Shown in pieces: positions 1 to 8,315 of a DNA stretch of 64,000 nt. A program made the position numbers and the translations under genes. The DNA is from Thioclava sp. JE_KL1. GTDB lineage: Bacteria; Pseudomonadota; Alphaproteobacteria; Rhodobacterales; Rhodobacteraceae. A model generated the notes under the pieces. That model did not search any database. It was given only the letters and a program-made list of their open reading frames with translations, and had not been told where the DNA came from. Positions within the stretch are counted from its first letter, which is position 1. Each line of letters begins with the position of its first letter. Where the stretch lies: contig NZ_WBJS01000001.1 in assembly GCF_009296265.1 (NCBI RefSeq), positions 62,001-126,000 on the forward strand, given 5' to 3'.

Positions 1-756
1 CTTTCAGGCGTGGTGATCGAGCACCTGTTCCTGCCCTGGGAGGACGTTTTCCTTCCCTCGCTGAACGACGCCGACAGCTACGCGCTCGAACGAAACCGCG
101 CGCTTCTGGTGACACTGGAGCCCTGGACATGGTCGCGCTCGGAGCGCAACACCGCGCAATATCTGCGCCGCGGCATCGAGCGGGGCGAATACGACGCAAA
201 CATGATCGCGGTAGCCGATGTGCTGGCGACGCTGCAAAGCCCGGTCACGCTACGCTTCGCCCATGAGATGGACGACAAATCCGGCCAGTTCATCTGGTCG
301 GACTGGAACCCCGACGACTACATCGCGGCCTATCGCCGGATGACCGACGTCGCCCGCGACCGGGCGCCGAAGATCAACCTGATGTGGTCGCCGCTGGGCG
401 ACGAGAACATGGGCGACTATTACCCGGGTGACGATTACGCCGATATCGTGGGCCTCACGGTCTTCGGGCTGCAGGCTTGGGACCAGGCCAAGTTCGGGCG
501 CGATCAGACCTTCGACGACATCTTCGCGCCCCGCTACGCGCGGGCTGCAACCTATGGCAAACCGGTGGCAGTGGCCGAGCTCGGCTATGTCGGAAACCAG
601 TCCTATGTCTCGATGTGGCGCGAGCGCGTCCGTCAGGAATTGCCGGACTATCCGAGCCTCGTCGGTGTCAGCTACTTCAACCAGCGCGAGGTTTACCCGT
701 GGCCCGAAGGCTTCGGCGCGCCGGATTGGCGAATCAAGAACCAAGTTCTGACCTGA
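1..756 (+). CDS. GH26-like glycoside hydrolase (beta-mannanase/endoglucanase-like), 5' end missing
   Basis: The reading frame is already open at base 1, so the N-terminus lies outside the window; the GTG codons at 10 and 13 are probably internal. The visible ~250 residues resemble the C-terminal part of a GH26-type (beta/alpha)8 hydrolase. RFAHEM (codons 253-270) would carry the general acid/base Glu (265-267), and VAELGY carries the presumed nucleophile Glu (577-579). Aromatic-rich segments such as EPWTWS and WSDWNP would line a sugar-binding cleft. Such enzymes hydrolyse beta-1,4-mannans or related polysaccharides and often sit beside exopolysaccharide synthesis genes, but the upstream neighbours are not visible. 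The family is assigned from motif layout only; substrate is unknown. A stem-loop follows the stop codon at 766-787. Confidence 0.75.
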   Translation, partial: LSGVVIEHLFLPWEDVFLPSLNDADSYALERNRALLVTLEPWTWSRSERNTAQYLRRGIERGEYDANMIAVADVLATLQSPVTLRFAHEMDDKSGQFIWSDWNPDDYIAAYRRMTDVARDRAPKINLMWSPLGDENMGDYYPGDDYADIVGLTVFGLQAWDQAKFGRDQTFDDIFAPRYARAATYGKPVAVAELGYVGNQSYVSMWRERVRQELPDYPSLVGVSYFNQREVYPWPEGFGAPDWRIKNQVLT

Positions 757-765
757 GCCACCATA

Positions 766-787
766 GGTAGTGGCGATTTTTCGCCTA
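766..787 (+). terminator. Possible stem-loop terminator after the GH26-like gene
   Basis: GTA(GT)GGCGA pairs with TCGCCTAC around a TTTT loop, giving an eight-base-pair stem with a two-base bulge, ten bases after the stop codon. No T-tract follows, so intrinsic termination is uncertain. The rest of the gap to 1009 shows nothing I can name. Confidence 0.3.
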
Positions 788-1009
788 CAACACCACTGCT
801 AGACAAGACATTGAAGCTGCGCGGGAATTTCTCTCGCGCAGCCTCTTTGCATTTCGCCACAAATCCGCCTGCTTCCCGCCACGTCACCTACCAACTTGAC
901 CCGTAGGCTGAGATCGACCAATCCTGCTGGCACGAGGACGCAATCGGCCCTCTTCCGCGCAGACGGGAGGGGTCAGACCGCAACGTGAGCAGACAGGATT
1001 ACAGTTCCG

Positions 1010-1300
1010 ATGACGTTTTTATCCGTGAAAGCGGCCCGCCTTGTCGTGGCCGGCCTGATCTTTGCAGCCCCGCTGAGCAGCGCCCATGCGCAACAAGCTG
1101 GCATGCTGGACCTCAAACCAATCCGTGTTTCCGCCAAAAGCACCGCCGGTCAGGGCGGCGCAAAATTTGACTGGCTCGCCGGTCGCACCAGCAAAGCGCA
1201 AGCCACGCCGCGCGTCGTGCAGACCCGGTTCATCGGCAAGGGCAAATGGATTTGCTCGCCCGCCGGTTTCGGCAAGAAAGCAAGCTGCTTCCAGCGCTGA
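1010..1300 (+). CDS. Small secreted/periplasmic protein of unknown function
   Basis: This 96-residue protein starts with an apparent Sec signal peptide: a Lys/Arg start region, a hydrophobic core around residues 11-22, and a likely cleavage site at AHA-QQ near residue 28. The mature part is short, basic and rich in Gly, Lys and Ser, and ends with two cysteines 10 residues apart (WICSPAG...ASCFQR) that could form a disulfide. I do not recognise a family. The ATG at 1010 has only a weak AGGA sequence about 11 bases upstream. It stands alone, converging on the minus-strand adaptor gene that ends at 1355. The signal peptide and GC-rich codon use argue for a real gene, but its function is unknown. 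Confidence 0.6.
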   Translation: MTFLSVKAARLVVAGLIFAAPLSSAHAQQAGMLDLKPIRVSAKSTAGQGGAKFDWLAGRTSKAQATPRVVQTRFIGKGKWICSPAGFGKKASCFQR

Positions 1301-1320
1301 ACGCCGCCCCTGCGCTTTAA

Positions 1321-1352
1321 GTGATGGCCCTGCCGCGACCGGGCCACGTCAC
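1321..1352. terminator. Hairpin between convergent genes
   Basis: GTGA-TGGCCC pairs with GGGCCA-(CG)-TCAC around a 10-base loop. It lies 20 bases after the small secreted protein's stop codon and 2 bases past the end of the convergent adaptor gene. The position fits a shared bidirectional terminator. No T-run is present on either side, so this is tentative. Confidence 0.4.
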
Positions 1353-1354
1353 GC

Positions 1355-2161
1355 TCATTCGGCGGGGAAACCCACGGTGCAGTCGATCCCGGCGGGCAGC
1401 TTGCCCTCGGGATTGGGCAGCGCGAGGCGCACTCCGAACGTGTCCGACGCCGCATCGAAGACCTTGTCGACGACGCTCACCGTCGCGTCGTATTCGCCGC
1501 CCACGGGTGCTGCGGGATAGACCTTCAACACCTGATCCTTCTTGACGCGGTCATACATCGACGTCGGCAGGAAGACCTCGACATGCAGCGGGTCGATCTG
1601 CGCGAGCTGCGCGATCGGCGCTTGCGAATAGACATATTCGCCCGGCCCCATCATCCGCGTGATCACCAGCCCGTCGATCGGCGAGCGGATCTCACGCCGC
1701 GCCAGCTGCGCCTCCACCCTTTGCAGATCGAGCTTCGCCAAATGTTGGTCCATTTGGGCCGAGCGCAGCTCCAACTGGGCCACTTCGGCATTGGTCTGGG
1801 CCTCCTGCACCTGCGCATCGGCCATCACGTTGCGCTTACCCATCTCGGTCGCGCGGTCGGCGGCCTTTTGCAGCAGCGCCACTTTGGAACGCGCGATGTC
1901 GATCGGCCCCTCGTCCTGTGCACGCTCCTTGGCATAGGTCAGCTGCGCCTCTTCGGCCTTGGATTCCAGCTTCGCGATCGGGTCGCCCTTCTTCACGGTA
2001 TCCCCGCGCGAGACGAAGACCTGATCGATCACCCCGTCCACCGCCGAGCCGATCTCGAGCACCTGCCCCGGGTCGATCAGGCAATCGAAGCGCTCCTGAT
2101 CCTGCGCGAGCGCCGCGCCGGGACCGAGGGCGAGAAGGAGGGTGATGGAAGTAAGCCGCAT
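1355..2161 (-). CDS. Periplasmic HlyD-type adaptor (membrane fusion protein family), last gene of the accessory operon
   Basis: This 268-residue protein begins with a signal peptide (hydrophobic residues 4-19, likely cut after ALAQ). Two half-lipoyl (biotinyl-like) segments follow: one around residues 30-70 with the pattern GxVxxVxVxxGDxVKKGDPIAKLES, and a second near 160-175. They are separated by a roughly 90-residue helical hairpin rich in Ala, Gln and Lys. A C-terminal beta-barrel segment ends in the PxGxxCTVxFP pattern typical of HlyD/AcrA adaptors. At 268 residues it is short for the family, with no N-terminal membrane anchor beyond the signal peptide. It starts 12 bases after the SecA-like gene, so it is very probably co-transcribed with it. 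I infer it is a periplasmic linker for the export machinery; it could also serve an unrelated efflux pump, but no pump is nearby. Confidence 0.85.
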   Translation of the reverse strand: MRLTSITLLLALGPGAALAQDQERFDCLIDPGQVLEIGSAVDGVIDQVFVSRGDTVKKGDPIAKLESKAEEAQLTYAKERAQDEGPIDIARSKVALLQKAADRATEMGKRNVMADAQVQEAQTNAEVAQLELRSAQMDQHLAKLDLQRVEAQLARREIRSPIDGLVITRMMGPGEYVYSQAPIAQLAQIDPLHVEVFLPTSMYDRVKKDQVLKVYPAAPVGGEYDATVSVVDKVFDAASDTFGVRLALPNPEGKLPAGIDCTVGFPAE

Positions 2162-2173
2162 GGGTGGTCCCTT

Positions 2174-4168
2174 TCAGTTGCCCCTGCCGCTGAAGGCGAG
2201 CAGGTCTTCGAGATTGTCGTCGGCGCGCAGAAGCGCCTTGCGCACGCCGGAATGGCGCGCTTCGGTCGCGCGCTGCGCGAGCCGGGTCACGGGCGCGCCG
2301 ATCAACCACGGCACGCGTCCCTTCCCGTTTGAAAACATGCGGGTCAGACCGGAAAGCCGGGTGCCGTAGAAGACCCGCAGCAGATCGTCGTCGAGCGAGA
2401 CGAAGGTGAGGAAACTCCCCGGATCGCCCTGCCGTCCGCAGCGCCCGAACAGCTGGCGGTCGATGCGGCGCGCGTCGTGGCGGCCGGTCGCGATGACATG
2501 CAGCCCCCCGAGGTCGCGCATCTGTTGGTCGATGCGGATATCGGTGCCGCGCCCGGCCATGTTGGTCGCGACAGTGATCCGCCCATGACCGCCCGCTTCG
2601 GCGATGATATGGGCCTCGTGCTCGGTCTCGCGCGCGTTGAGCACGCGATGCGTCAGCCCCTCTTCGGTCAGGAGCGCGCTGATCTCTTCCGAGGCGGCGA
2701 TGGATTGCGTGCCGATCAGGATCGGACGGCCCGTCATATGGACGCGCTTGGCCTCGGCCAGCACGGCGCGCCATTTCTGATCGGCAGTCGCGTAATGGCG
2801 CTCACCGAGGTTCTTGCGGCGCAAGCGGCGGTTCGTCGGGATGCGCTTCGTGCGCAAACGGTAGACCGCGCGCAGCTCGCCTGACACCTCCGCCGCGGTC
2901 CCGGTCATGCCCGCCAGCGTCAGGTAGCGGCGGAAGAAGCGTTGGTAAGAAATCCGGATCAGCGTTTCTTGCCGCCCCGTGATCTCGCAGCCTTCCTTCA
3001 CCTCGATCATCTGGTGCAGCCCGCGCTCCCACGAACGGTCGGACATCACGCGACCGGTATATTCGTCGACGATCTGCACGCCCGCCTCATCGACGATGTA
3101 ATGCTTGTCGCGATGGTAAAGGTGCAGCGCCGAGAGCGCCTGCCGCGCCAGTTCCTCGCGGTGAATCTCGGTCGCCCAAACGCCACCGAAATGCGCGCTG
3201 AGCTGGCGCAGCCGCGCCTTGCCCAGATCGGTCAGCTCGACCTTCCATTCCTTCTCGCGCACCGTGAAATCGCGCGGCCGGGTCAGTTTGCGCCCGATCT
3301 CGACGGCGCGCTGATAGGTCTGCTCCAGCCCCGAATGATCGCCCGCGCGAGTGATGATCAGCGGCGTGCGCGCCTCGTCGACCAGCACGCTATCCGCCTC
3401 GTCCACGATCGCGTAGCACAGCCCGCGCATCAGCAGCCGCTGGCGCTTCGGATCGGTTTTCGAAAGCCCTTCCAGCGCCATATGCAGCGCGCGGGTCTCG
3501 CCCTCCAGCACCAGCCGGTCCTTGAGGTAATCGAAGGCCAACTGCTTGTTCGTGCAGTAACAAATATCGCAGGCATAGGCCGCCTGCCGTTCCTCGGGGT
3601 TCAGCCCTTCGATGATCACGCCGACACTGAGACCCAAAGCCCGATAGAGAGGCCCCATCCATTCCGCGTCGCGCGCGGCAAGGAAATCGTTCACCGTCAC
3701 GATATGAACCGGCACGCCCGAGAGCGCCATGATCGCGGCAGGCAGCGTGGCGGTCAGGGTCTTGCCCTCGCCGGTATCCATCTCGGCAATCCGGCCCCGC
3801 AGCATCGCGCGCCCGCCCAGAAGCTGCACGTCGAAGGGGCTCATCTGCAGCGAGCGTTCGGACTGGATGCGCACCAGCGCGAAGGCGCGGGCCACCAGAT
3901 CGGCGCGCAGCCCCTTCACCCGCAGCTTCTGCGCGACCTCGACGCGGGCCGCGTTGAAGGCATGCGCCTCCAGCTTCGCCAGCGCCTTCTCCTCCTTCGC
4001 GACATGGCGCAAAAAGCCCGCGCCTGCCACCGATTTGATCGAGAAAAATTGCGATACCCGCCCCACGGCGCTCGCCATCACCCGGTCGAGCGTGCCGAGG
4101 CGTTCATCCTCGCGCTCGGGATAGAAGGCGGTCAGCAGACCGGGGCGTTGGACGAGCACCTCAGACAT
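2174..4168 (-). CDS. SecA-like accessory preprotein translocase ATPase (SecA2-type, shortened)
   Basis: SecA family motor of 664 residues. Nucleotide-binding domain 1 has Walker A GEGKT at 133-137 and the Walker B/DEAD box VDEADSVLVDEARTPLI at about 255-271. A recognisable preprotein-crosslinking domain follows (about 275-430, including DEYTGRVM), then the GMTGTA motif. Nucleotide-binding domain 2 has NMAGRGTDI at about 535-543 and the arginine-finger motif QLFGRCGRQGD at about 571-581. Canonical SecA has about 850-900 residues. Here the helical wing and scaffold region is mostly gone and there is no C-terminal zinc/SecB-binding tail, so it is not the housekeeping SecA. Its start overlaps the M50-HlyD gene's end by 8 bases, implying translational coupling. 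The adjacent giant protein lacks a standard signal peptide, so I infer a dedicated motor for it. The ATPase family assignment is firm; the substrate is inferred. Confidence 0.9.
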   Translation of the reverse strand: MSEVLVQRPGLLTAFYPEREDERLGTLDRVMASAVGRVSQFFSIKSVAGAGFLRHVAKEEKALAKLEAHAFNAARVEVAQKLRVKGLRADLVARAFALVRIQSERSLQMSPFDVQLLGGRAMLRGRIAEMDTGEGKTLTATLPAAIMALSGVPVHIVTVNDFLAARDAEWMGPLYRALGLSVGVIIEGLNPEERQAAYACDICYCTNKQLAFDYLKDRLVLEGETRALHMALEGLSKTDPKRQRLLMRGLCYAIVDEADSVLVDEARTPLIITRAGDHSGLEQTYQRAVEIGRKLTRPRDFTVREKEWKVELTDLGKARLRQLSAHFGGVWATEIHREELARQALSALHLYHRDKHYIVDEAGVQIVDEYTGRVMSDRSWERGLHQMIEVKEGCEITGRQETLIRISYQRFFRRYLTLAGMTGTAAEVSGELRAVYRLRTKRIPTNRRLRRKNLGERHYATADQKWRAVLAEAKRVHMTGRPILIGTQSIAASEEISALLTEEGLTHRVLNARETEHEAHIIAEAGGHGRITVATNMAGRGTDIRIDQQMRDLGGLHVIATGRHDARRIDRQLFGRCGRQGDPGSFLTFVSLDDDLLRVFYGTRLSGLTRMFSNGKGRVPWLIGAPVTRLAQRATEARHSGVRKALLRADDNLEDLLAFSGRGN

Positions 4169-6311
4169 CGTAGAGCCTCAGGAACAGCTGGCGCAGCGCG
4201 CGATAGGCCTGAAATCCGATCGGCAAAGTGCCATGTGAGAAGCGCACCTCGACGCGCCGCCCCAAAAGCGGCAGCGCCGCATCGGGGGCCATTTCCAGTT
4301 CGAACTCGAAGACCCGTTGCAGCGTGCGCAGCCCCTTGGTGTCGCCCGGATCGACCGGAACGGTGCCGCCGCCCTGCAGCCCCAGCGCGGGCGTCGGCAG
4401 GTCGCGGATCCCGCCGGGCACTTCGCGCACGATGGTCGCGGGATAGCTCTGCCCGCCATACTCGACCGGCATCACATCGACGCGGCCCGTCGCGTTGCGC
4501 ACCAGATCGACATCGTCCTGACCGACCACGACGCGCAAGGCCGCCGTGTCTTCCTCGGTCAGAACGTAGGAGATCACCTGCCCGCGCTTGGCGAACCTTC
4601 CCTGCAGATCCTCGCCATTGGGCACCACGGCGAGCCCCGCGCGCGGCGCGCGGATCGACAATTCGTCAAGCTGCTGGGCGAGCCGGTTACGGTCCTCGCG
4701 GGTCGCGGAAATCTCCGCCGCGATCATCTCGGCCTCGACCCGGTCGGTGCGCACCGCCGCCTGACGCTGCAACTCCAGACCCGCCAGTTGCGAGTCCAGC
4801 ACATCGAGCCGCGCGCTGAGCAGCGGATCTTCGAGCTTGATCATCACCTCGCCCGGCTGCACCGCGTCATAGGTCGCGACAGGCACCTCAGTCACGAAGC
4901 CGCTGGTGCCGACGCGCACCTGCGCCTGCTCGGAGGGCCATGTGACGCCGCTGACGACGGATCGATACGGCGCGGGCAGGACGAACAGGATCACGAAGAG
5001 CGCGGCAAGGATCGCGCTTGTCACAAGGACCGCACGCGGCCTGTTGGAGCGGAGTTTCGGGCTGGAAGACAGAAAGGACATGGATTTGCCTATGGGCACG
5101 AGGATCTGCGTCGTGATCGCCCAAGCCGCCAGCAGCACGCCGATGAAGAAGAAGCGGCCGGCGATATAGGTGATGATCGCGAACATGATGAAGAGGCGAT
5201 AGATGAAGGCGGCGATCCCGTAGAACAGGAACCAGCGCTTCTCGGCGGGCAGCGAGGTGACGGGCTCCGCCTCCTTCATCCCGAAGAGGTATTTCTGCGC
5301 GAGATAGGCATAGTAGCGATTGGCGCGCTGCCCGAGATTGGGAATTTCCAGCCAATCGGCGAAGACGTAATAACCGTCGAAGCGCAAGAGCGGGTTGCCG
5401 TTGAACAAAAGCGTAGAGACGCCGCCGATCAGCATCACGTTATAGGCGACCGCATGGGCCGCGCCGGTCTCGGCATTGAGCCAGACGAAGAGCGCGATCG
5501 AAGCGAGGAACAACTCCACCATGATCCCGATGCCACCGACCAGCATCCGCTGATACTTGTCACGCAACGCCGAGGCCGCGGAGGCATCGACATAAGGCAC
5601 CGGCACCAGAACCAGCAGCATGATCCCGATCTCATGGACTTCGCCGCCGTTCTTCTTCACCGCGTAGCCGTGGCCCAATTCGTGAAACGCCTTCACCACC
5701 GGATAGACCAGCCACAGCACGAAGAGGTTCTTCGGCGTCAGCACCCGGTCCGCGATATTGTCGGTGATCGCGCCGAAATTGATCGCGGCGAAGATGAAGC
5801 CCGCGAGCACGACCAGCACCCAGATCACCGCGAAGGTGCGGGTGAAGAAGGGCCGCACGAAGGGCATGGTACGGGTCAGGAAAGCGTCCGGGTCCCAGAT
5901 CGGGATGCGGATCGCTAGCGGCGACCAGATCTTCTGCTTGATCTGCATCGACTGGTGGCGCTGATAGCGGCGGAACAGCTCGCGCCCGTCGGGCGGCACG
6001 TCGCAGATTAGCGCGTCGGCCGCGTGCAACTGCCCCATCAGCCGGATCGCCTCGTCCTGCGTGGGGGCCTTCTCGCCAAGCTGCTCGTTGGTGGTGTTCC
6101 ACAGCTCGTCCATCGTGCGCTTGCCGTTCATCAGCCCGACCAGCCGCCACGCAGCCGGCGAGATGCGATGGAAGCGCCCCGTCGCGATGTCCTGAACCAC
6201 GAACCAGACGCGCCCGCGATAATCGTGCCGATGGATCGCGACATGTCTACGCAGGCGCGGTTTGAGATCCTTCACCCGATACCAGGACGGAGAGAAGAGC
6301 GAGGTGGCCAT
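4161..6311 (-). CDS. PqqD-like / M50 site-2-protease-like / HlyD fusion membrane protein
   Basis: This 716-residue protein has three parts. Residues 1-120 are soluble and resemble a PqqD-type winged-helix peptide-binding domain, with the pattern GRFHRISPAAWRLVGLMNG. Residues 150-460 are polytopic membrane sequence with the intramembrane zinc motif HELGH at 210-214 and the second M50 motif NPLLRFDGYY at 306-315. After a last transmembrane helix near 430-450, residues 460-716 form a periplasmic HlyD-like module with a lipoyl-like segment, a helical hairpin and a barrel. Proteins of this layout are often annotated 'putative peptide zinc metalloprotease' and occur near peptide export systems. It starts one base after the GAF-HlyD gene ends and overlaps the SecA-like gene. 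I infer a membrane subunit that may cleave or guide the exported giant protein; cleavage is not shown. Confidence 0.88.
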   Translation of the reverse strand: MATSLFSPSWYRVKDLKPRLRRHVAIHRHDYRGRVWFVVQDIATGRFHRISPAAWRLVGLMNGKRTMDELWNTTNEQLGEKAPTQDEAIRLMGQLHAADALICDVPPDGRELFRRYQRHQSMQIKQKIWSPLAIRIPIWDPDAFLTRTMPFVRPFFTRTFAVIWVLVVLAGFIFAAINFGAITDNIADRVLTPKNLFVLWLVYPVVKAFHELGHGYAVKKNGGEVHEIGIMLLVLVPVPYVDASAASALRDKYQRMLVGGIGIMVELFLASIALFVWLNAETGAAHAVAYNVMLIGGVSTLLFNGNPLLRFDGYYVFADWLEIPNLGQRANRYYAYLAQKYLFGMKEAEPVTSLPAEKRWFLFYGIAAFIYRLFIMFAIITYIAGRFFFIGVLLAAWAITTQILVPIGKSMSFLSSSPKLRSNRPRAVLVTSAILAALFVILFVLPAPYRSVVSGVTWPSEQAQVRVGTSGFVTEVPVATYDAVQPGEVMIKLEDPLLSARLDVLDSQLAGLELQRQAAVRTDRVEAEMIAAEISATREDRNRLAQQLDELSIRAPRAGLAVVPNGEDLQGRFAKRGQVISYVLTEEDTAALRVVVGQDDVDLVRNATGRVDVMPVEYGGQSYPATIVREVPGGIRDLPTPALGLQGGGTVPVDPGDTKGLRTLQRVFEFELEMAPDAALPLLGRRVEVRFSHGTLPIGFQAYRALRQLFLRLYDV

Positions 6312-6312
6312 G

Positions 6313-8154
6313 TCACGGCCACCAGGACCAGAGCGTCATGCGCACCCAGAGAACGATCCGCCGGGTCCAGATCCAGACGAGGCGGTGTTCCTCGACCTCG
6401 ATCTTGGCGACCCCCTCCATGCCCGGACGCAGCGCATCGATCGGCCCGTCGGTGACGGAAGCTTCGACGAGGAACTTGTTCGCCCCCGCTTCGGCATTGG
6501 AGATCGGCGTGATCCGGTCGACCTGCACTTCGATCGGGGTGTCGGGCAGCGAGGCCAGAATGAGCGCGCCGCTCTCGCCCGCTTTCACATCCTTCACGTC
6601 GCGCTCGTCCACACGCAGCATCACGCGGTAGTCATCGAGCGGGGCGACCTGGAACAGCACGTCACCGCGCTCGATCGGCGCTCCCAGCGCCTGCGTCAGA
6701 TCGCCCGAGACCACGACCCCGTCGAAGGGCGCCTTGATCACCATCCGCCCGATCTCCTGATCGAGCAGTTCGATCTGCGCATCCGCCTGTTCGATCTGAC
6801 TTTGAAGGATCAGCGCCTTGGCGCGTTCGCGCTTGGCCATGGCTTGCGAATATTCGCGGGTCTGCTTGGACTTCTGGCTTTCCCATTTCAGCCGCTCGAG
6901 CCGCAGGTCGCGGTCGTCGAGCTTGGCCATCACCTCGCCCGCCTTCACGATATCGCCCGCGCGCGCATCGGCCTCGGCCAGATAGCCCTCAATGGGGGCC
7001 GAGATCGCGCGCTGGATGCGGCCTTCGACGGTCGCATCGGCGGTCACGCGATACATGCCCTTGGCGAACCAAGCGAAGGCCAGCAGAGCCACCAGCGCAA
7101 TCGCGGCCAGTTTCAGCGCCGCATGATTGGGGCCGAACAGCGCCTTGAACGTATTGACGCTCGCATCCCATGTCTTTGCGGGCAGCCAGCGGTCCTCGCG
7201 CCGCTTGATCGCGAGAACGGGACCGAGCAGCACGCCCGCATATTCCGCCATCTGGATCGTGTCGCGCCCGAACGGCTCGCCCGCCGGGCGTTCCAGCACC
7301 AGCGCGCCGACCAGCTTCTTGTCCTCGGTCAGCGGCACCGTGCAGAGCGTCGCCCCACCTTCGGTTTCCGACAAGGCCGCATGGGCGCGCAGCACCCGTT
7401 CCGAGCCGTCCTCGGGCGGCGGATAGCTCAGCACCGCCTGCTGGTCGATCGCCTCGTCCATCGCGGCCTCGATGGCGCGCACGAGGTTGGACCGCTTACC
7501 GAAGCTTGCGGAATTCGACAGCGCCCGCACCCGCGCGTGACGCCCACGGGTCAGACCGATCGCGACCAGTTCGCAATTGAGAACGCCCGCAAGTTCAGAG
7601 GCCACCGCGGTCGCCGCTTCGGTGAAGCGATCGTAATGCAGGCTGGTCGCGAGCAGTTCGATCACCGAGGCGAGGCTGTCGCCCGAGCCGCCCTGCTTGC
7701 GGCGCAAAAACGCCTCGAGCCAGCCCGAGCCCCATTGCAGCTGATCGATCGCAAGGTCGGTGCGCGCCTCCGGATGCGAGCCGATCTGGATCGCCGCCGC
7801 ACCGCGCAGATGGCCCTCCATGCGGATCGGCACCGCGATGGCCGCGCCGCCTTCGCTCAGCGTCTCGATCACCATGCGCTCGGCATGGATCGCGCCGTCG
7901 ATGGCTGCCATGAGTTCGCGTTTCGGTTTCGCATTCTCTGGCCAGACCGCGGCAGGCTCGAACCGACTGCGCCCGATCCCGGCCAACACCACCAACCCTT
8001 GTTCCAGACCTGTCACCTGTCGGGCCATCGCGGCCAACCAAGCCTGCGATACCTGCGCGCGGTCTGTCCCTGCTTTCAGTCTGCCGAGCGTCTCGGAATC
8101 CAGAAATACCGAGCCCGTCGCCTCGCCAGACGTTGTCCCTGCATGTTGCTGCAA
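6313..8154 (-). CDS. GAF-domain HlyD-type adaptor, first gene of the accessory operon
   Basis: This protein is about 613 residues if started at the TTG at 8154, which has GAGGGA six bases upstream. A GTG at 8184 is in frame, but it lies inside a 7-bp hairpin and has no good ribosome site. The N-terminal ~330 residues are soluble and include a GAF-like domain (about 160-310, with the pattern CTVPLTEDKKLVGALVLER). A single transmembrane helix follows near residues 335-355. Beyond it lies a periplasmic HlyD module: a lipoyl half with GDIVKAGEVMAKLDDRD, a long Lys/Glu/Gln coiled coil, the second half APFDGVVVSGD, and a barrel with LRPGMEGVAKI. A Trp-rich hydrophobic tail ends the protein. A cytosolic GAF domain on an adaptor is unusual and suggests that a bound ligand could gate export. 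It is followed after one base by the M50 fusion gene. Confidence 0.88.
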   Translation of the reverse strand: MQQHAGTTSGEATGSVFLDSETLGRLKAGTDRAQVSQAWLAAMARQVTGLEQGLVVLAGIGRSRFEPAAVWPENAKPKRELMAAIDGAIHAERMVIETLSEGGAAIAVPIRMEGHLRGAAAIQIGSHPEARTDLAIDQLQWGSGWLEAFLRRKQGGSGDSLASVIELLATSLHYDRFTEAATAVASELAGVLNCELVAIGLTRGRHARVRALSNSASFGKRSNLVRAIEAAMDEAIDQQAVLSYPPPEDGSERVLRAHAALSETEGGATLCTVPLTEDKKLVGALVLERPAGEPFGRDTIQMAEYAGVLLGPVLAIKRREDRWLPAKTWDASVNTFKALFGPNHAALKLAAIALVALLAFAWFAKGMYRVTADATVEGRIQRAISAPIEGYLAEADARAGDIVKAGEVMAKLDDRDLRLERLKWESQKSKQTREYSQAMAKRERAKALILQSQIEQADAQIELLDQEIGRMVIKAPFDGVVVSGDLTQALGAPIERGDVLFQVAPLDDYRVMLRVDERDVKDVKAGESGALILASLPDTPIEVQVDRITPISNAEAGANKFLVEASVTDGPIDALRPGMEGVAKIEVEEHRLVWIWTRRIVLWVRMTLWSWWP

Positions 8155-8168
8155 AATTGCTCCCTCGA

Positions 8169-8186
8169 GGGTGCTCCCCAGCACCC
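8169..8186 (-). promoter_or_regulatory. Perfect hairpin just upstream of the GAF-HlyD ribosome site
   Basis: Read on the minus strand, GGGTGCT pairs with AGCACCC around a GGGG loop. The stem ends three bases before the GAGGGA ribosome-binding site of the TTG start at 8154. There is no T-run, so it looks like a 5'-leader structure or mRNA-stability element rather than a terminator. It also overlaps the alternative GTG start at 8184. Confidence 0.45.
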
Positions 8187-8250
8187 TTCCCGTGTCCGCT
8201 TATGTCCCTGAAAGTGCCGATTGAACGGCCAAACTTGCTCCCTTACGCAA

Positions 8251-8279
8251 AGTAAACGAGCAGTTCTGGATTCAATCAA
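8251..8279 (-). promoter_or_regulatory. Possible promoter for the accessory secretion operon
   Basis: On the minus strand TTGATT (8279-8274) and TTTACT (8256-8251) are 17 bases apart, each matching four of six sigma-70 consensus positions. They lie in the 131-bp gap between the giant gene and the GAF-HlyD gene. The -10 element overlaps a motif, ACGCAAAGTAA (8245-8255, plus-strand reading), that is also present upstream of the giant gene. No clear terminator for the giant gene is visible before it, so read-through transcription is also possible. Confidence 0.3.
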
Positions 8280-8315
8280 GAAAAAACGTGGCAGTTGAAC
8301 GCATTGGCCTCTGCG

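Noticed and set aside
8187-8315. Intrinsic terminator of the giant gene
   Set aside because: Apart from a T-run after CACG near 8281-8286, I found no stable stem immediately before it, so I do not call one.
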